In this document: positions 33,433-45,289 of the stretch, one piece after another
Layout of the letters: the number at the start of each line of letters is the position of its first letter
Position numbering within the stretch: the stretch's first letter is position 1
From: Aralia elata
Taxonomy: Eukaryota; Streptophyta; Magnoliopsida; Apiales; Araliaceae
DNA length: 64,000 nt
Assembly (NCBI GenBank): GCA_034770075.1
Contig: CM068383.1
Coordinates: forward strand, 9,327,778 to 9,391,777
Direction: 5' to 3'
The notes under the pieces: generated by a model
The model's input: only the letters and a program-made list of their open reading frames with translations
Databases searched by the model: none
Told to the model about the DNA's origin: nothing
Position numbers and translations under genes: made by a program

Positions 33433-34868
33433 TTACTCTTCCTTATGGGAAAAGACCAGTTGGTTGCAAATGGGTATATACAGTGAAACAAAAGGCAGAT
33501 GGGACAGTTGAAAGACTCAAAGCCAGGTTAGTTGCAAAAGGGTACACTCAGACTCACGGGATTGATTACCAGGAGACTTTTGCTCCCGTGGCAAAGATGA
33601 ACTCTGTTCGTACCATAATCTCATGTGCAGCAAACTTTGGCTGGGATATTCAGCAATTGGATGTGAAAAATGCATTTCTTCATGGTGACCTAGAAGAAGA
33701 GGTATATATGGAAATACCCCCTGGTTTTGCTTCATCTGCAACTGAGGGTAAGGTCTGTAAGCTGCGAAAGGCTCTGTATGGTTTGAAGCAATCTCCTAGA
33801 GCCTGGTTTGGTAAATTCTACAAGGCAATGATAAGGTTTGGGTACAAACAGAGTCGAGCAGATCATACTCTATTTGTCAAACAAATAAAGGGTAAGACTA
33901 CCATTCTTATTGTTTATGTTGATGACATTGTGGTGACAGGGGATAATAGAGAAGAAACAGTTAACCTCAAAGCAAGACTAGCCAAAGAGTTTGAGATCAA
34001 GGATCTTGGTCCTTTGAAATATTTCCTTGGTATTGAAGTTGCAAGATCTTCCAGTGGAATTTTTCTATCTCAAAGGAAGTATGTACTTGATCTTTTAACA
34101 GAAACTGGCATGTTGGGATGTAAGCCTGCTGATTCTCCTATTGAAGTTAATCATCATCTAGTAGGTGGCACAGGACCTACGGTTGATAGAGAAAGATATC
34201 AACGTTTGGTGGGACGATTGATATACCTTTCTCATACTAGACCTGATATATCTTATGTTGTTGGTATAGTCAGTCAATATATGCATGATCCTCGACAAAG
34301 TCATATGGAAACCGTGTACAGAATTTTGAGGTATCTCAAGTCTGCTCCTGGCAAAGGTTTATTGTTTGCACCAAATGGTCATATGAGAGTTGAAGCTTTT
34401 TCCGACTCAGATTGGGCTGGCTCTATAGAGGATCGTCGATCTACATCAGGTTACTGTTCATTTGTTGGAGGTAATCTTGTTACTTGGCGTAGTAAAAAAC
34501 AGTCTGTGGTGGCAAGATCTAGTGCTGAGGCTGAATATCGAGCTATCGCCTTGGGTATATGTGAACTAATGTGGCTTCGAACCTTGCTAGAAGATTTGGG
34601 TGTTACAACTAAAGGGCCTATGCAGTTGTTTTGTGACAACAAGGCAGCCATTAGTATTGCAAATGATCCGGTACAACATGATAGAACGAAGCACATTGAG
34701 ATTGACCGACACTTCATCAAAGAAAAATTAGTCAGTGGTCTTATTTGCTTATCTTTTGTAAAAACAGAACATCAGCTAGCTGATATTCTGACTAAGGGTC
34801 TTAGTGGTAAGATGTTTCATCCCTTGTGTTTCAAGTTGGGTATGCGAGATATCTATACACCAACTTGA
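33375..34868 (+). pseudogene. Copia reverse transcriptase and RNase H
   Basis: The frame is open for almost 500 codons. RT motifs are NDTWELVTLPYGKRPVGCKW, RLKARLVAKGYTQTHGIDYQ, LDVKNAFLHGDLEEEVYMEI, LYGLKQSPRAWFGKF and the catalytic Y-V-D-D (LIVYVDDIVVTGD). RNase H shows AFSDSDWAGSIEDRRSTSGY, SSAEAEYRAIALGICELMWL, LFCDNKAAISIANDP and KHIEIDRHFIKEKL. It ends at TGA 34866, next to the polypurine tract. All catalytic residues I can identify are present; only its link to integrase is broken by the frameshift. Confidence 0.93.
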
Positions 34869-34875
34869 GGGGGAG

Positions 34876-35039
34876 TGTTAGAAGTGCTGCACTAAGGAGG
34901 AAAACATGTTCCTTGTTTTCCTCTCCCCATTTTATGCTCCTTGTTTTACTCCTAGAATAGAGCACCAAACTTGTATAAATTGTAAACTCTTGCAATATGA
35001 AATCATAATATTGTGTATAGATTTTCTACACATTCTACA
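34876..35039 (+). mobile_element. 3' LTR of the young copia element
   Basis: 164 bp, nearly identical to the 5' LTR, followed by the duplication ATCTA. Confidence 0.93.
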
Positions 35040-35263
35040 ATCTATAAATACAAGATTAAACCCTAAACTTACAGGTAATGACGTTTTGCTCACTAAAGTG
35101 CTAAACCTCCATTATTAATACTTTGAACAGCCTGTACTTATTCTCACACTGGAGCTATCCCCCGGCGGCCAAAATCGCCAGGCTCTTGAGTGTGTTTCAT
35201 TTCTGTGCAGGATTTGATACGTATTTTAGTGATTGGACGCGCGGTGAAATCTTGGCGTTAACA
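35040..35263 (+). mobile_element. 3' LTR of the Tat element, right part
   Basis: Resumes at ATCTATAAATACAAG, matching the 5' LTR at about 17476, and ends CTTGGCGTTAACA at 35263, followed by the duplication ATTTC. Confidence 0.9.
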
Positions 35264-35396
35264 ATTTCCATAAAGTTCAATTAATATATAAATATATAGT
35301 AATGAATTGCATCGTACCAAATTGGTGATAATGCTCTTTAATGGGCATTATTTCATTTCTTATAAAATAAAAAACAAAAAATGGTATGTTAGAATT

Positions 35397-35802
35397 TAAG
35401 AACGAATAATATTTCAATTACACAAATATTATATGAAAGACGAAAAAGTAAGAACACACGATATACCCAGGTTCACCAATTTGGCTAGTCATGCTTATCT
35501 GAAGTATTCATAAGATGCCTCACACAGATTCTACAATGATCTACATACCAAACAATATTTTTATAGTATCTAAAAAACCCTAGCAGCTATAACATGGACT
35601 CAAACTCGTGAGGCCCAATACATTAGTAAAATCCAAGACCGGGCTACTAATAAATCTCCAAGCCCAATTGCACTTTGCGCTTGGCTTCTAAGGGGCGCTG
35701 CCCCCTTGCAACCCCCGCCAGCTCACCGACGAGCAAGACCCTTGACTACCCTGTCGTAGTGGCCATTAGTCAAACCTGCAGAAGTATGAGTCAATCCCAA
35801 CA
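35397..35802 (-). mobile_element. 3' LTR of the second copia element
   Basis: Plus-strand ends TGTTAGAATTTAAGAAC and CAATCCCAACA. It carries about 51 bp between two AAGAAC words that the other LTR lacks. A purine-rich tract (minus strand AAATGGGAGAA) adjoins it on the inner side, as expected for a polypurine tract. Confidence 0.88.
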
Positions 35803-35812
35803 TTCTCCCATT

Positions 35813-36156
35813 TGATGAATACTTCTTGATACCCACCTCAGATGTACACCACTCAAACTAACTACTTTAGTTAAGAATTCTGCGTTGTTCACTACTATGT
35901 CAACCTTCTCCAAGAGAATCATTTTCTCGTCAATCTTTTCTCTAATGAAGTGATATTGGATATCAATATGTTTCGACCGTGAGTGGAATGCAAGATTCTT
36001 TGCTAAGTGAATAACACTCTGACCGTTACACTTCAACTTCACTGTCTTCTGTTTAAAAGCAAGCTCAGCACACAACCTGCGAATCCATATTGCTTCCTTA
36101 CTTGCATGAGTAAGCACCATATATTCTGCCTCAGTAGATGATAAAGAAACAACACT
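35813..36156 (-). pseudogene. Copia RNase H remnant
   Basis: The minus strand reads SLSSTEAEYMVLTHASKEAI near 36150, then WIRRLCAEL, LAKNLAFHSRSKHIDIQYHF and ends near the LTR. A stop separates it from the RT frame at 36157. Confidence 0.85.
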
Positions 36157-37257
36157 TTACTTCTTGCTTATCCAACTCACATGACCATTAAACAATTTGA
36201 ATACATAACCACTTGTTGATTTCCTGCTATCAACATCTCCACCCCAATCAGCATCCACAGATCCTACCACCTCAAAGTTCCTCCCATCTTTTTTACCTCT
36301 AAAATGTAAAGCAAAATCAAAAGTACCACAAAGATACCTAAAAACTCTTTTGATGGCGGTCCAATGCTCCTTCCCGGGGTTTGACATATATCTGCTTAAT
36401 ACTCCCACCGCTTGGGCAATATCTGGTCTCGTACATACCATTGCATACATCAAGCTTCCGACTGCGCTTGCATATAGAATTTGAGCCATCTCCTCCTCTT
36501 CTTCTTTGGTCTTAGGACACTGATCTGTAAACAATTTAGTTCCTGTAGCCATAGGGGTTCCAACCGGTTTGCAGTCAATCATGATGAATTTCTTCAACAC
36601 CCTTTCAATGTACTTCTTTTGCCCTAACACCAATTTCCGATTCTTACGATCCCTGTGTATATGCATACCCAAGATGAAATTTGTTGGCCCAAGATCCTTC
36701 ATATCAAACTGTTGTGCCAGTAAACCTTTCACAAACTTGATCATTTTCATTTTATTTCCAAATAATGACATATCATCAACATACAAGGTTAGAATAACAA
36801 AATTGTCACCCAACCTTTTCACATAAACACAATAATCAGCCTGACACCGCGTGAATCCAAGTTGTAAAGCGTAAGAATCAAACTTTTGATACCACATTCT
36901 TGGAGATTGCTTAAGCCCATACAAGGACTTCTTCAATTTACATACCAGATTCTCCTTGCCTTTGATTTCAAAACCATCTGGTTGATTCATGTAAATATCC
37001 TCCAAGTCACCATAAAGGAACGCTGTTTTAACATCTAGCTGCTCAACCTCTAGATCATAAACAGCTGCTTCAGATAGAACTGTCCGGATGGATGTCAACT
37101 TTGCTACTGGAGAAAAGATCTCATCATAGTCAATTCTCTCTATTTGAGAATACCCTTTTGCCACCAGTCGCACTTTGTACTTCTCTATATTTTCATTCGC
37201 ATTTGTCTTCTTCTTAAACAACCATTTGCATCCAATCGTCTTTCGATCCTTAGGCAA
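36157..37257 (-). pseudogene. Copia reverse transcriptase
   Basis: A 366-codon open stretch holds the whole RT: TIGCKWLFKKKTNANENIEK, YKVRLVAKGYSQIERIDYDE, LDVKTAFLYGDLEDIYMNQP, LYGLKQSPRMWYQKFDSYAL and the YVDD motif in LTLYVDDMSLFGNK. RNase H begins at SVDADWGGDVDSRKSTSGYV. Wording resembles Tnt1-94-type (Tork) elements. Confidence 0.92.
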
Positions 37258-37293
37258 TTTAACAAGACTCCAGGTCTGATTCTTATCAAGAGA

Positions 37294-38901
37294 CTACATC
37301 TCCTCATTCATAGCAAGCTCCCACTGATTTGACTCCCCCGAGGCCCTCGCCTCTTTAACTGTGCATGGTTCATCACTAGTGATATGTAAGTTATGATACA
37401 CACTAAGTGAATACCTGCTTGGTTGCCTTCGAACCCGTGTGGACCTCCTTAATATAGGATCGACTTCTTCCTCAGCCTCCACCTCAGTATCTTCCTCAAC
37501 ATCTGAATCGTTCCCATCTTCCTCATTATGCAAAACAACATGTTCGGACTCAACTAGTTCGTCATTTGTAAAATCTATAGTCAACTGTGAATTCTCAGTC
37601 TCTAGCTACTTTCCCATGCTCACATCAATCTGCACACGATCAAGTTTTTCAGAAGACTTATCCACAATTGGCTCATTCGATGTTTCTCTAAACACCACAT
37701 CCCTGTTGTACAAAACAGTTCTAGACTCTGGATTCCACAACTTCTATCCTTTGACACCTTCCTTATAGCCAATAAACTTGCACTTCTCATACTTGAAGTC
37801 AAGTTTGTTCCTCTTGTCCTTCGGCACATGCATATACGCATCACAATCAAACACTCCAACATGAGACATACTAGGCTTCCTCCCAAAAAGTACCTCAAAA
37901 GGAGTTTGATCCTTAAATGCAGATGTAGGTGTCCGGTTCTTCAAGTAACATACTATAGCAACTGCCTCTGGCTCCAAGCTTGCCCAACTCCGCATACACC
38001 TCGCCTTCTCCATGAGTGTCCGATTTAATCTCTCAGACACACCATTCTGTTAAGGTGACATCCGAATTGTATTCTACCTTGCAATGCCCTGCCCAACACA
38101 AAACTGATCAATTGGAAAATACTATCTACCGTTATCAGTTATAAGAACCTTTATCTTCTTGTTGAATTAATTTTCAACTAGTGCCTTAAACTCTCGGAAT
38201 TTATCAAGTACTTCAGACTTTCTTCTAATAAAATAAACTCAAGCATATCTTGAAAAATCATCTACAAAAGACATATAGTACCTTGATTTTCCAAGAGATG
38301 CTTCTGGAGTTTCCCCAAACAAATCACTGTGTATCAAATCTACTTCAATCGCTCTAGTGGCAATGGACTTAAACTTGACTCTATTATGTTTTCCGTACAA
38401 ACAATACTCACAGAATCTGAATCCCATGAAGCAATCTGGAATCCCTTCCACCAGTTTCTTTGATGTTATAGTGGACAACCCCTTCTCACTGATATGCCAC
38501 AACCGTTGATGCCACAACATAGATGAATTGTTCTCCGTACTTTCTTCTTTCTCAAAAACAAAAGAGCCACCAAACTGCCCCTTTATGGTACTTCCCAACA
38601 GCTTGTATAAGGTACCATGTCTTCTACCACGCGCTATTACAATTGACCCACGAGTCATCTTATATGAGTCTTTTTCATAACTGAAATTAACACCTCCATA
38701 TGTCATCGTGCTAACCGATATCAAGTTCCTACTAAAGGTAGGAATATGCATAACTCCCGAAAGTGTTTTAACAGTACCATCATGCATCTTGAGCTTCACC
38801 TTTCCATGACCAATAATTTTCACCGATGTGTCGTTACCCATCATATCATTACCTCCGTTGAATGTTTCATACTGACAAAACCAATCCTTGTGAAGTGTCA
38901 T
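37294..38901 (-). pseudogene. Copia protease end and integrase, multiply interrupted
   Basis: From 38901: KDWFCQYETFNGGNDMMGND and the GAG-pre-integrase region (MLWHQRLWHISEKGL; FCEYCLYGKHNRVKF), then DLIHSDLFGETPEAS (first Asp). Several stops fall between 38239 and 38040, where LITDNGR (second Asp) is still readable. At 38040-37744 MSERLNRTLMEKARCMRSWA carries the catalytic Glu. The linker at 37584-37294 is acidic (DGNDSDVEEDTEVEAEEEVD). Confidence 0.88.
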
Positions 38902-38904
38902 GTG

Positions 38905-39747
38905 ATACGAAGCTCTTGTATTAATGAATCAGACATCATCATCTGTTTAGGCTACACAAGTAGCTGCTATGTACAAGTCTCTAGTGGCTTCATCCTTATT
39001 CCCCGAATCATTTTTCTCATTCGCAGATTTACCACCCTTGTTCTTGCAGTCCTTTTTCATATGCCCAAATTCATTACACTTCCAACATTTAATTTTTAAC
39101 CTGTCAGTACTCTTAGATCTTCCTCATGATTGTAACCTGTTTCCAAACCTCTTTGAATTTTTATCCTGATTTCGCCTTTGAACTAACAGAGCCTCCTTAG
39201 TTGATCCCTACATAATTTGTCGTTGCATATCTTCTGACAATAAAGCTGAAACAATCCCCTCAAACGACAACTCTGTAGTACTACTACCAATCATAATAAT
39301 CAGATTATCCTATAAATCAGGCAGTGAACAGAGCAAGGTAATAACTTTATCATCGTCATTAATATCACAACTTATTGATGATAACTGACTAATCAGGGTA
39401 TTAAATTCATGTAGGTATGCAGAAAACGAACTTCCATCATCCATCCGAAGTTTATACAATTTTTTCCTAAGAAACAGTTTATTAACTAAGGACTTACTTT
39501 GATATAGGGTTTCCAATTTCGTCCAGAGATCCTTCGCAATCTTTGCCCCAAAAACATTAACCAGGACGTTATCAGCAAGACAGAGTCGAATCAGGCCACG
39601 AACCTTCTGATCCAACTTCTCCCATTCAACAAGTTTCTCCTTCAACTCTGTTTCAGTCGAAGACGCCCCTTCCTTCTGAGCGATAACAATCGACCTTAGA
39701 TCTTCAATTACTGTCCAAAAATCCCTATCCACGAGTAGATCCTCCAT
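38905..39747 (-). pseudogene. Copia gag with zinc knuckle
   Basis: MEDLLVDRDFWTVIEDLRSI begins at 39747, about 110 bp inside the primer site. The capsid-like part includes LWTKLETLYQSKSLVNKLFL and SAYLHEFNTLISQLSSI. After stops, a zinc knuckle reads CWKCNEFGHMKKDC near 39050-39090. The protease site reads W-stop-INTRASYHMT instead of a D-T/S-G active site, so the protease is dead. Confidence 0.88.
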
Positions 39748-39856
39748 CTTCAGTTTTCAGAGTTCAAAACTCTTTCCGTTGAATTTATCAATTTCAATCC
39801 CTGATGACCCTATATTCGACATCTTAAATTTGACAATTCCAGAACCCTTAAACGCA

Positions 39857-39868
39857 ACTCTGATACCA
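39857..39868 (-). other. Primer binding site of the second copia element
   Basis: Minus-strand TGGTATCAGAGT lies two bases inside the 5' LTR (39871), matching the initiator-Met primer site. Confidence 0.88.
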
Positions 39869-39870
39869 AG

Positions 39871-40236
39871 TGTTAGAATTTAAGAACACACGATATATCC
39901 AGGTTCACCAATTTGGCTAGTCCTGCTTGTCTAATGTATTCATAAGATGTCTCACACATACACTCTATAATGATTCACACACCAAACAATGTTTTTATAG
40001 TAACTAGCAAACCCTAACTGCTATAACATGGGCTCAAACTTGTGAGGCCCAATACATTAGTAAAACCCAAGACCGGCCTACTAATTAATCCCCAAGCCCA
40101 ATTGCACTTTGCACTTGGCTTCCAGGGGGCGTTGCCCCCTTGCAACCCCCGCCAGCTCACCGGCGAGCGAGACCCCTGACTACCCTGTCATAGTGGCTAT
40201 TAGTCGAACTCACAGAAGTATGAGTCAATCCCAACA
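39871..40236 (-). mobile_element. 5' LTR of the second copia element
   Basis: 366 bp with the same TGTTAGAATTTAAGAAC and CAATCCCAACA ends as the left copy but numerous substitutions and no 51-bp segment. Confidence 0.88.
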
Positions 40237-43090
40237 CGATTTAATTTACTGTGGTAATATAAAATCATTATCTCGTAGCTAGTTTTACATGAATGAAAAA
40301 TATTTAACAAATCACACAATTTGAATCTTGGGTTAAATATTACTAAGCGGGAGATTTTAAAACATAAAATTATTTCTATCTTACAATGAATTTTTTTTTC
40401 TTGAATGCCTATCTCTATATATGCTATATCTTTTACTCATTTAGAACAATTTCAAACCCTATTTAAAATGTATGTGTCCTCTTCCATTTTTTTTAGCTCA
40501 ATCTAAAAACCATTTTTCATCCAATCAAATTCAATCCTCCTTTTTCAACCTAATTCTTTTTTGTTAGTGTCTCATTCTAATTCAGAGAATTTTGGTAAAT
40601 AGAAGAAATATTATTATTCATCAAAAACTGCTCAATCCCATCATAACAAACACTTAAATAGCAAAACCCTAATAGCAGAAACCCAAACGGAAAAGGAAAA
40701 CTAATAAAAGAAATTACAAAAATAACCCGAAAACAATAAAATGCAATTTTGAAAGCCTAAACGATGGAATTTGACCAAAAAATCTACAGCTCACAAGCAA
40801 AACGCTAGTGACTTTTGACCGTTGGCCCGTTTCCAATGAAATTAGGCTTCGAAAACGTCAAAATCCGATACTCCAAACTTGACAGAAATTACCAAATTGC
40901 CACTAGATCAAATCTTTCCATAATTTATCAAATCTTATCAAATCTTTCCATAAACTGACATGCTTGCTCGTCAACCGCATCACACCATCCTCTTTCCGAC
41001 CTATTTGCAACAAAAGTACCTAGGAAACCTAGAACAAAAACAAGAAGAAGAATTATTGTCGAACAATGAGGTTCTTCATTTTATCAAAAAATTCTGCCTA
41101 CACGGACCACAATCGTGACTCCTTTATACGATATTCCGGGACCAATCCCGGATCTTGATGCTATTATCAATATTATCTGAGTTTGCTCTAGGATTTTTTT
41201 AAGGATATTCCCGATGATTTGTGACTTTATGTACATAGTTTATTTGTGTCATTTAATTTTCCTATGTAAGATCGACGTCCTTAACAATATTTATAGTTTG
41301 AAATATTTATTTAAGTTATCTTTCTATTAGCTAGTCAATATATATATATATATGTAAACACTATAATTGTCACAACAAGAATTAGGGTTAAAACCTCAAA
41401 CCAATTAAACTTGTATCCTATTCTTCTCTGGCGTTAGGGTTTATTTTAAGCAAGAACCTCTCATTTAAATTCTTCCATATTTTCTGGAGTAACAATAATC
41501 TCCATATCTAGATATTTAAAATATCTCACTGCAATACCGGTTATTATTATAATTGTCATATTAAGAGTTGGTATGGTTTCACACTGGTGCTTTCATTTGA
41601 GAAGCTGATGAGCTGTTATATTTTCTGAAGTAATAATGATAATTTTTATATACAATTAAAACAAAAAAGTACTTTAAATATCGTAATACAGATAAAATTA
41701 TATATAATTGTGTAAGAATTAATTAGGACCGGTTTCACTTGTGCTTTTATTTGAAAGGGGGTCCAAGTACCAAGTAACGACACATAAATAAATAAAAAAT
41801 ATAAATGAGACTCTTATTTTAAAATGGTATAATATATAAATCTCTTATTTTCTAGGGTTATTAAACGTGTAGTCAGTTGCATATCTTTTTAAAATAGTAG
41901 AGAGCTATTTGCTTGGCTTCAAAAACTTGTTACAACTTAATAAGGAGGTTGCTGCTCAGCAACTTAACGGGTAGTAAGGCATGGTAAAATTATTTTTTGC
42001 CAAAAATCTTATATATCTTGACCTTCCTTTGTAGTACTGGGGCTAACCTTCCTAAGTCTGACTTGTGGATACACAACTTATGTCACTTGCCCGATTTAAT
42101 TTGTGCTTATTGAAATTCATATTGTGGAATTGGATGTACTGCCTCCGTCATCAAAAGAATATTTAAGAGTATATATAATTGGCACACAAATTAAGGATGG
42201 CAAATTAGAGAAGAGAGTCAAATTACACCATTTGTTTGGACCTATAAAAGTACCATAATTAACTTGAGATTTATTTGATATTCCGTTTGTGTACTTTTAA
42301 ACATCTTTTTTAAGGCAAAATCTTAATAAACTTTTAAGACAAAATCTTAATAAACTTTTAGACATGCTTTTTGAGTACGGATGGTGCTTGAGTGGATAAG
42401 TATATGGTAAAAGTTAATCTTCAGACTATTGGTAGAAAAATAGAGTTGGGTTTTCATTTGCAGAAACATAATATCATCTGGAATAGATGATTACCTGTCG
42501 GGCTAAATACATTTATGTTATATCAAGTTTCATCTTTCTCATAATTTAACTCTTAAATTAATTGGGCTCATAATTTAGCCCCCTAAATTACCTAATTTCA
42601 CACAATATCCACCTCTCCCCTCAAAAAAAAAATTAAAAAATAAAAATCAATTTCTAGCTGAAATTGGCCGAAAAACCCAACCCGAATGCCAACCCGGTTG
42701 GAGCCTAATGGATTTTTACAATTTGACCGTATTAAAATATAATAAATGACCGTATAAAAACAAACAAAAGAAAGGCTTAGGCTTTATAACTAGGTAGGCA
42801 CCACAACTTTTCAATATTTTTCATTTTCATCAATCTACATAACCAAAGAAAAAGACGAAATTAAAATATAAAAAGATGGTCAAACATCACATTGCAAGTA
42901 GTATAAGAGAATGAAAACCATATCCGTGGTCATCACCATCTTCAAACCCTCAATCTTTGAAGAAAACTCATAGAAAACATCAGTCTCTGATCTAAGGTTT
43001 CATAGTCTGGCAACCTTAGATCTCAAGCATGCCAAGGCTTTATTTAACAAGAATCACGTCTTTAACTCAAAAAATGACTATTTTGAATAT
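40237..43090. other. Intergenic, AT-rich, no gene seen
   Basis: No credible coding frame. A microsatellite (TA)n lies at 41338-41353, and 42300-42360 holds a short duplication of AAAATCTTAATAAACTTTTA. A repeat at about 42500-42780 resembles 63200-63420. Confidence 0.6.
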
Positions 43091-43095
43091 ATTAG

Positions 43096-44493
43096 TGGCA
43101 GCTGTCGTTATACACTCCAAAATTAATACCTTACTAACACTCTACTAGCACAAAACTTAGTATAATGACAAGCAAGGATCGATCCCACAGAGAAGTGAAT
43201 TAATCTTTTACTTATTCTAGCATTCCTATTATTTCTATTAATGAGGGGTTTTTGAGTTTGATTCACTAAACTAACAAAAGTAATTAAGAATGATCAATGA
43301 ATAAAAAGCTTCAGTTCTTCAGTTCAGTATCACCTTATCACAATTATGGGAAAATCAAGTTTAACAATATTTATCCTTCAATGAGACTAATAACCCTAGA
43401 TAACCGCAATCGCTAATTATCCGCAATTCTCCTTATGTGTAAATCTAATGTGACAATCGCCTCAAGAGACTCTAACTATCATATAACCTAGAACTATCAG
43501 TCTAGATTTAATATAACAGCAGCATAAAGAATGAGAGAATTAGGTTATTCCAAGCAACAATTGCACAATCAGGAATTATTTAACTTGCCTTCTAATAATC
43601 TTAATAATATCCAAAAGCTTGTCCACAATCAAATACTATCAATTGCTACCTATGATCAGACATAATATCGTTTACTTAATACTATATCTTAATCTAGCAG
43701 ATGGTATCAATCAGATTAATTCAATTGGCCAAATCAAATCAAAAGATTAGATAACATATAATCAATTAAAAACAGATTATCAGAATAAATCTCATGCAAG
43801 AAGGAATAAATAAATAAAACCTGATTAAACCATTAATTATGAAAAAGATTCAACATCCCTTAGAACTGAAAGTAAGAGTTTAGCCTGACATGCCTTCAAT
43901 CTCCTCCTATTAGAGTTACAATTGTAGTTGCCAAGATCCCTCTCTAGAAAAATAGAATAAGATATATATAAGTCCTCAAGTTCCTACTTAGAGTTTCCTT
44001 CTTACTATCTGATCATAATGAATAGAATCCTCTTCCGAATCAACTTCCTTTTCCTCCTTCAGCTGGCCTTTAGTACTCAAGAACGCGAACTAGCGCCGCT
44101 GGCGCTGTCCCAAGCGCTGCTAGTGCTACTATGCAGTGTGCTCAAGTTGTGCCTAGCGCTGCTGGCGCTTGGTTTGTGAAGGGCTGAGCGCTGTTGGCGC
44201 TGATGTAGCGCTGCTGGCGCTGTGTTGGGCGCTAATAGCGCTGGTGTGCAGTGTCTGGTGGTGTGTGTAGCGCTGCTAGCGCTGCCACTAGCGCTGCTGG
44301 CGCTATCCCTAGTTCTCGAATTTACAAAAATGCCACCATGTGTATTTTAAGCTCCAATTTTCCATTTTTTTCCACTTTTGACCTTGAATTCTCCTGAAAT
44401 CAATAAATAACCTAATAAGTGCATATACACAATAAAACACGCAATAAATTAGATATAAAGGAATAAAAATAAATGAATAATATGCACTTATCA
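43096..44493. mobile_element. Complete TG...CA element (solo LTR?), copy 2
   Basis: The element starts TGGCAGCTGTCGTTATACAC and ends AATATGCACTTATCA, with target duplication ATTAG at 43091-43095 and 44494-44498. It is 1,398 bp with no primer site, polypurine tract or coding domain inside, so it behaves as a solo LTR or a minimal non-autonomous element. It shares landmark order and much sequence with 60352-62179 (GATCGATCCCACAG, TCAGTTCTTC, ATTTATCCTTCAATGA). The lineage is not recognised. LTR sense may be minus, since that strand starts TGATAAGTGCATATTATTC. Confidence 0.8.
44080..44310. repeat. GCGCTGCTGGCGCT word cassette
   Basis: About ten copies of AGCGCTGCTGGCGCTG, AGCGCTGCTAGTGCT and similar near-palindromes are packed into about 220 bp inside the element at 43096-44493. 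On either strand it reads as an Ala/Ser/Leu-like repeat without start or domain, so coding is unlikely. Confidence 0.85.
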
Positions 44494-44749
44494 ATTAGCT
44501 AGATGCGACATCATCTTGTTCTCTCATATCAACAGTAAAGTTTGAAAGATCACGATTGATCCTGAAAGGGAAAGTTGTGGCCCTCTTATAGAGATCCACA
44601 TGTGTTCTATGCAATTGAAAACTAGATCCACACGAGGTGTGTGATGCATAGCTAAAAAAAATACCGGTAACTATTTGAATGACTAAACAAATATCAACTA
44701 ACGGATCAAACCCCTACCACTTATTTGTGGGGTTTCAAATGATAAATTG

Positions 44750-45275
44750 GAACCAAGAAATGTTCATGAAGCACTAAATAATATTCACCGGAGACAAACT
44801 GGCATGCATACCATTGGCTCAAAGTGGGTGTACAAGATAAAACTCAAGCCTAATGGTGAAGTAGACGGGTTTTTAGGCTTGTTTAATATATATATGTTTT
44901 TTTAGTTAACGGAATACTAATTTTATTTAAGGAGGAAAAAAAAATTAAAATTGAATTCAAATGATTTGGATCCAGTTTTAAACTTCTTACAATTCTCGAA
45001 CTCTGCCTAACCGGCTTTTTACATGTTGATGATTACTTGTCACAAGTAATAATCCTAAGTTACATGCATGAAGTTGTTATTTCACAATTAAACTTGAAAT
45101 TCTCTATTAAGAGTTTAGCTTCCTTACATTATTTTTGGGGAACAGAGGTTCATGTATTTACAAAAGGATTATTCTTGTCTCAAGGAAAATATGCGAAGGA
45201 TTTTGGTGCAAAAAGCTAATATGCGATACTCTAGTAGTGTTTGTACTCCTCTTGCACAGAAGGCCAATCTCCATA
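44750..45275 (+). pseudogene. Ty1/copia RT fragment
   Basis: Decayed pieces of a copia RT follow one another: near 44800, GMHTIGSKWVYKIKLKPNGE; after a gap with a stop-rich AT tract, NLKFSIKSLASLHYFWGTEV and GLFLSQGKYAKD at 45070-45205; then CTPLAQKANL-like text at about 45240. The catalytic YVDD region reads V-D-D-Y near 45025. No LTRs are visible. Confidence 0.8.
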
Positions 45276-45289
45276 TATAATATACAAGG

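Larger units (their letters stand above)
30934..35039 (+). mobile_element. Young Ty1/copia element, gag-deleted
   Basis: TG...CA ends, LTRs of 164 bp (30934-31097 and 34876-35039) and target duplication ATCTA (30929-30933, 35040-35044). I see one difference between the LTRs (ATAACATT versus ATAATATT), so insertion was recent. The primer site is TGGTATCAGAG at 31098 and the polypurine tract is TTGAGGGGGAG before the 3' LTR. Gag is almost entirely missing, the protease is changed, and a frameshift separates integrase from RT, so it cannot move by its own proteins. Confidence 0.93.
17208..35263 (+). mobile_element. Tat-lineage Ty3/gypsy element with two nested insertions
   Basis: The element starts TGTTGGGATGTG at 17208, ends CTTGGCGTTAACA at 35263 and is flanked by the 5-bp duplication ATTTC (17203-17207, 35264-35268). 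Order: 5' LTR, primer site, gag, protease, RT, RNase H, a second RNase H-like domain, integrase, antisense gene, 3' LTR. The extra RNase H and the antisense gene are marks of the Tat lineage. Two later insertions lie inside: a solo LTR (21234-25475) and a copia element (30934-35039). The LTRs differ at many positions and the coding frame carries about ten in-frame stops plus frameshifts, so this is an old, inactive copy. Confidence 0.92.
35397..40236 (-). mobile_element. Second Ty1/copia element (Tork/Tnt1-like), degraded
   Basis: Two related LTRs (35397-35802 and 39871-40236) bracket a minus-strand gag-pol. The primer site lies beside the right LTR, so that is the 5' LTR. Gene order gag, protease, integrase, RT, RNase H is complete but broken by many stops and frameshifts. 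The flanks (ATGGTA at left, CGATTT at right) do not repeat, so no target duplication is visible. Confidence 0.9.
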
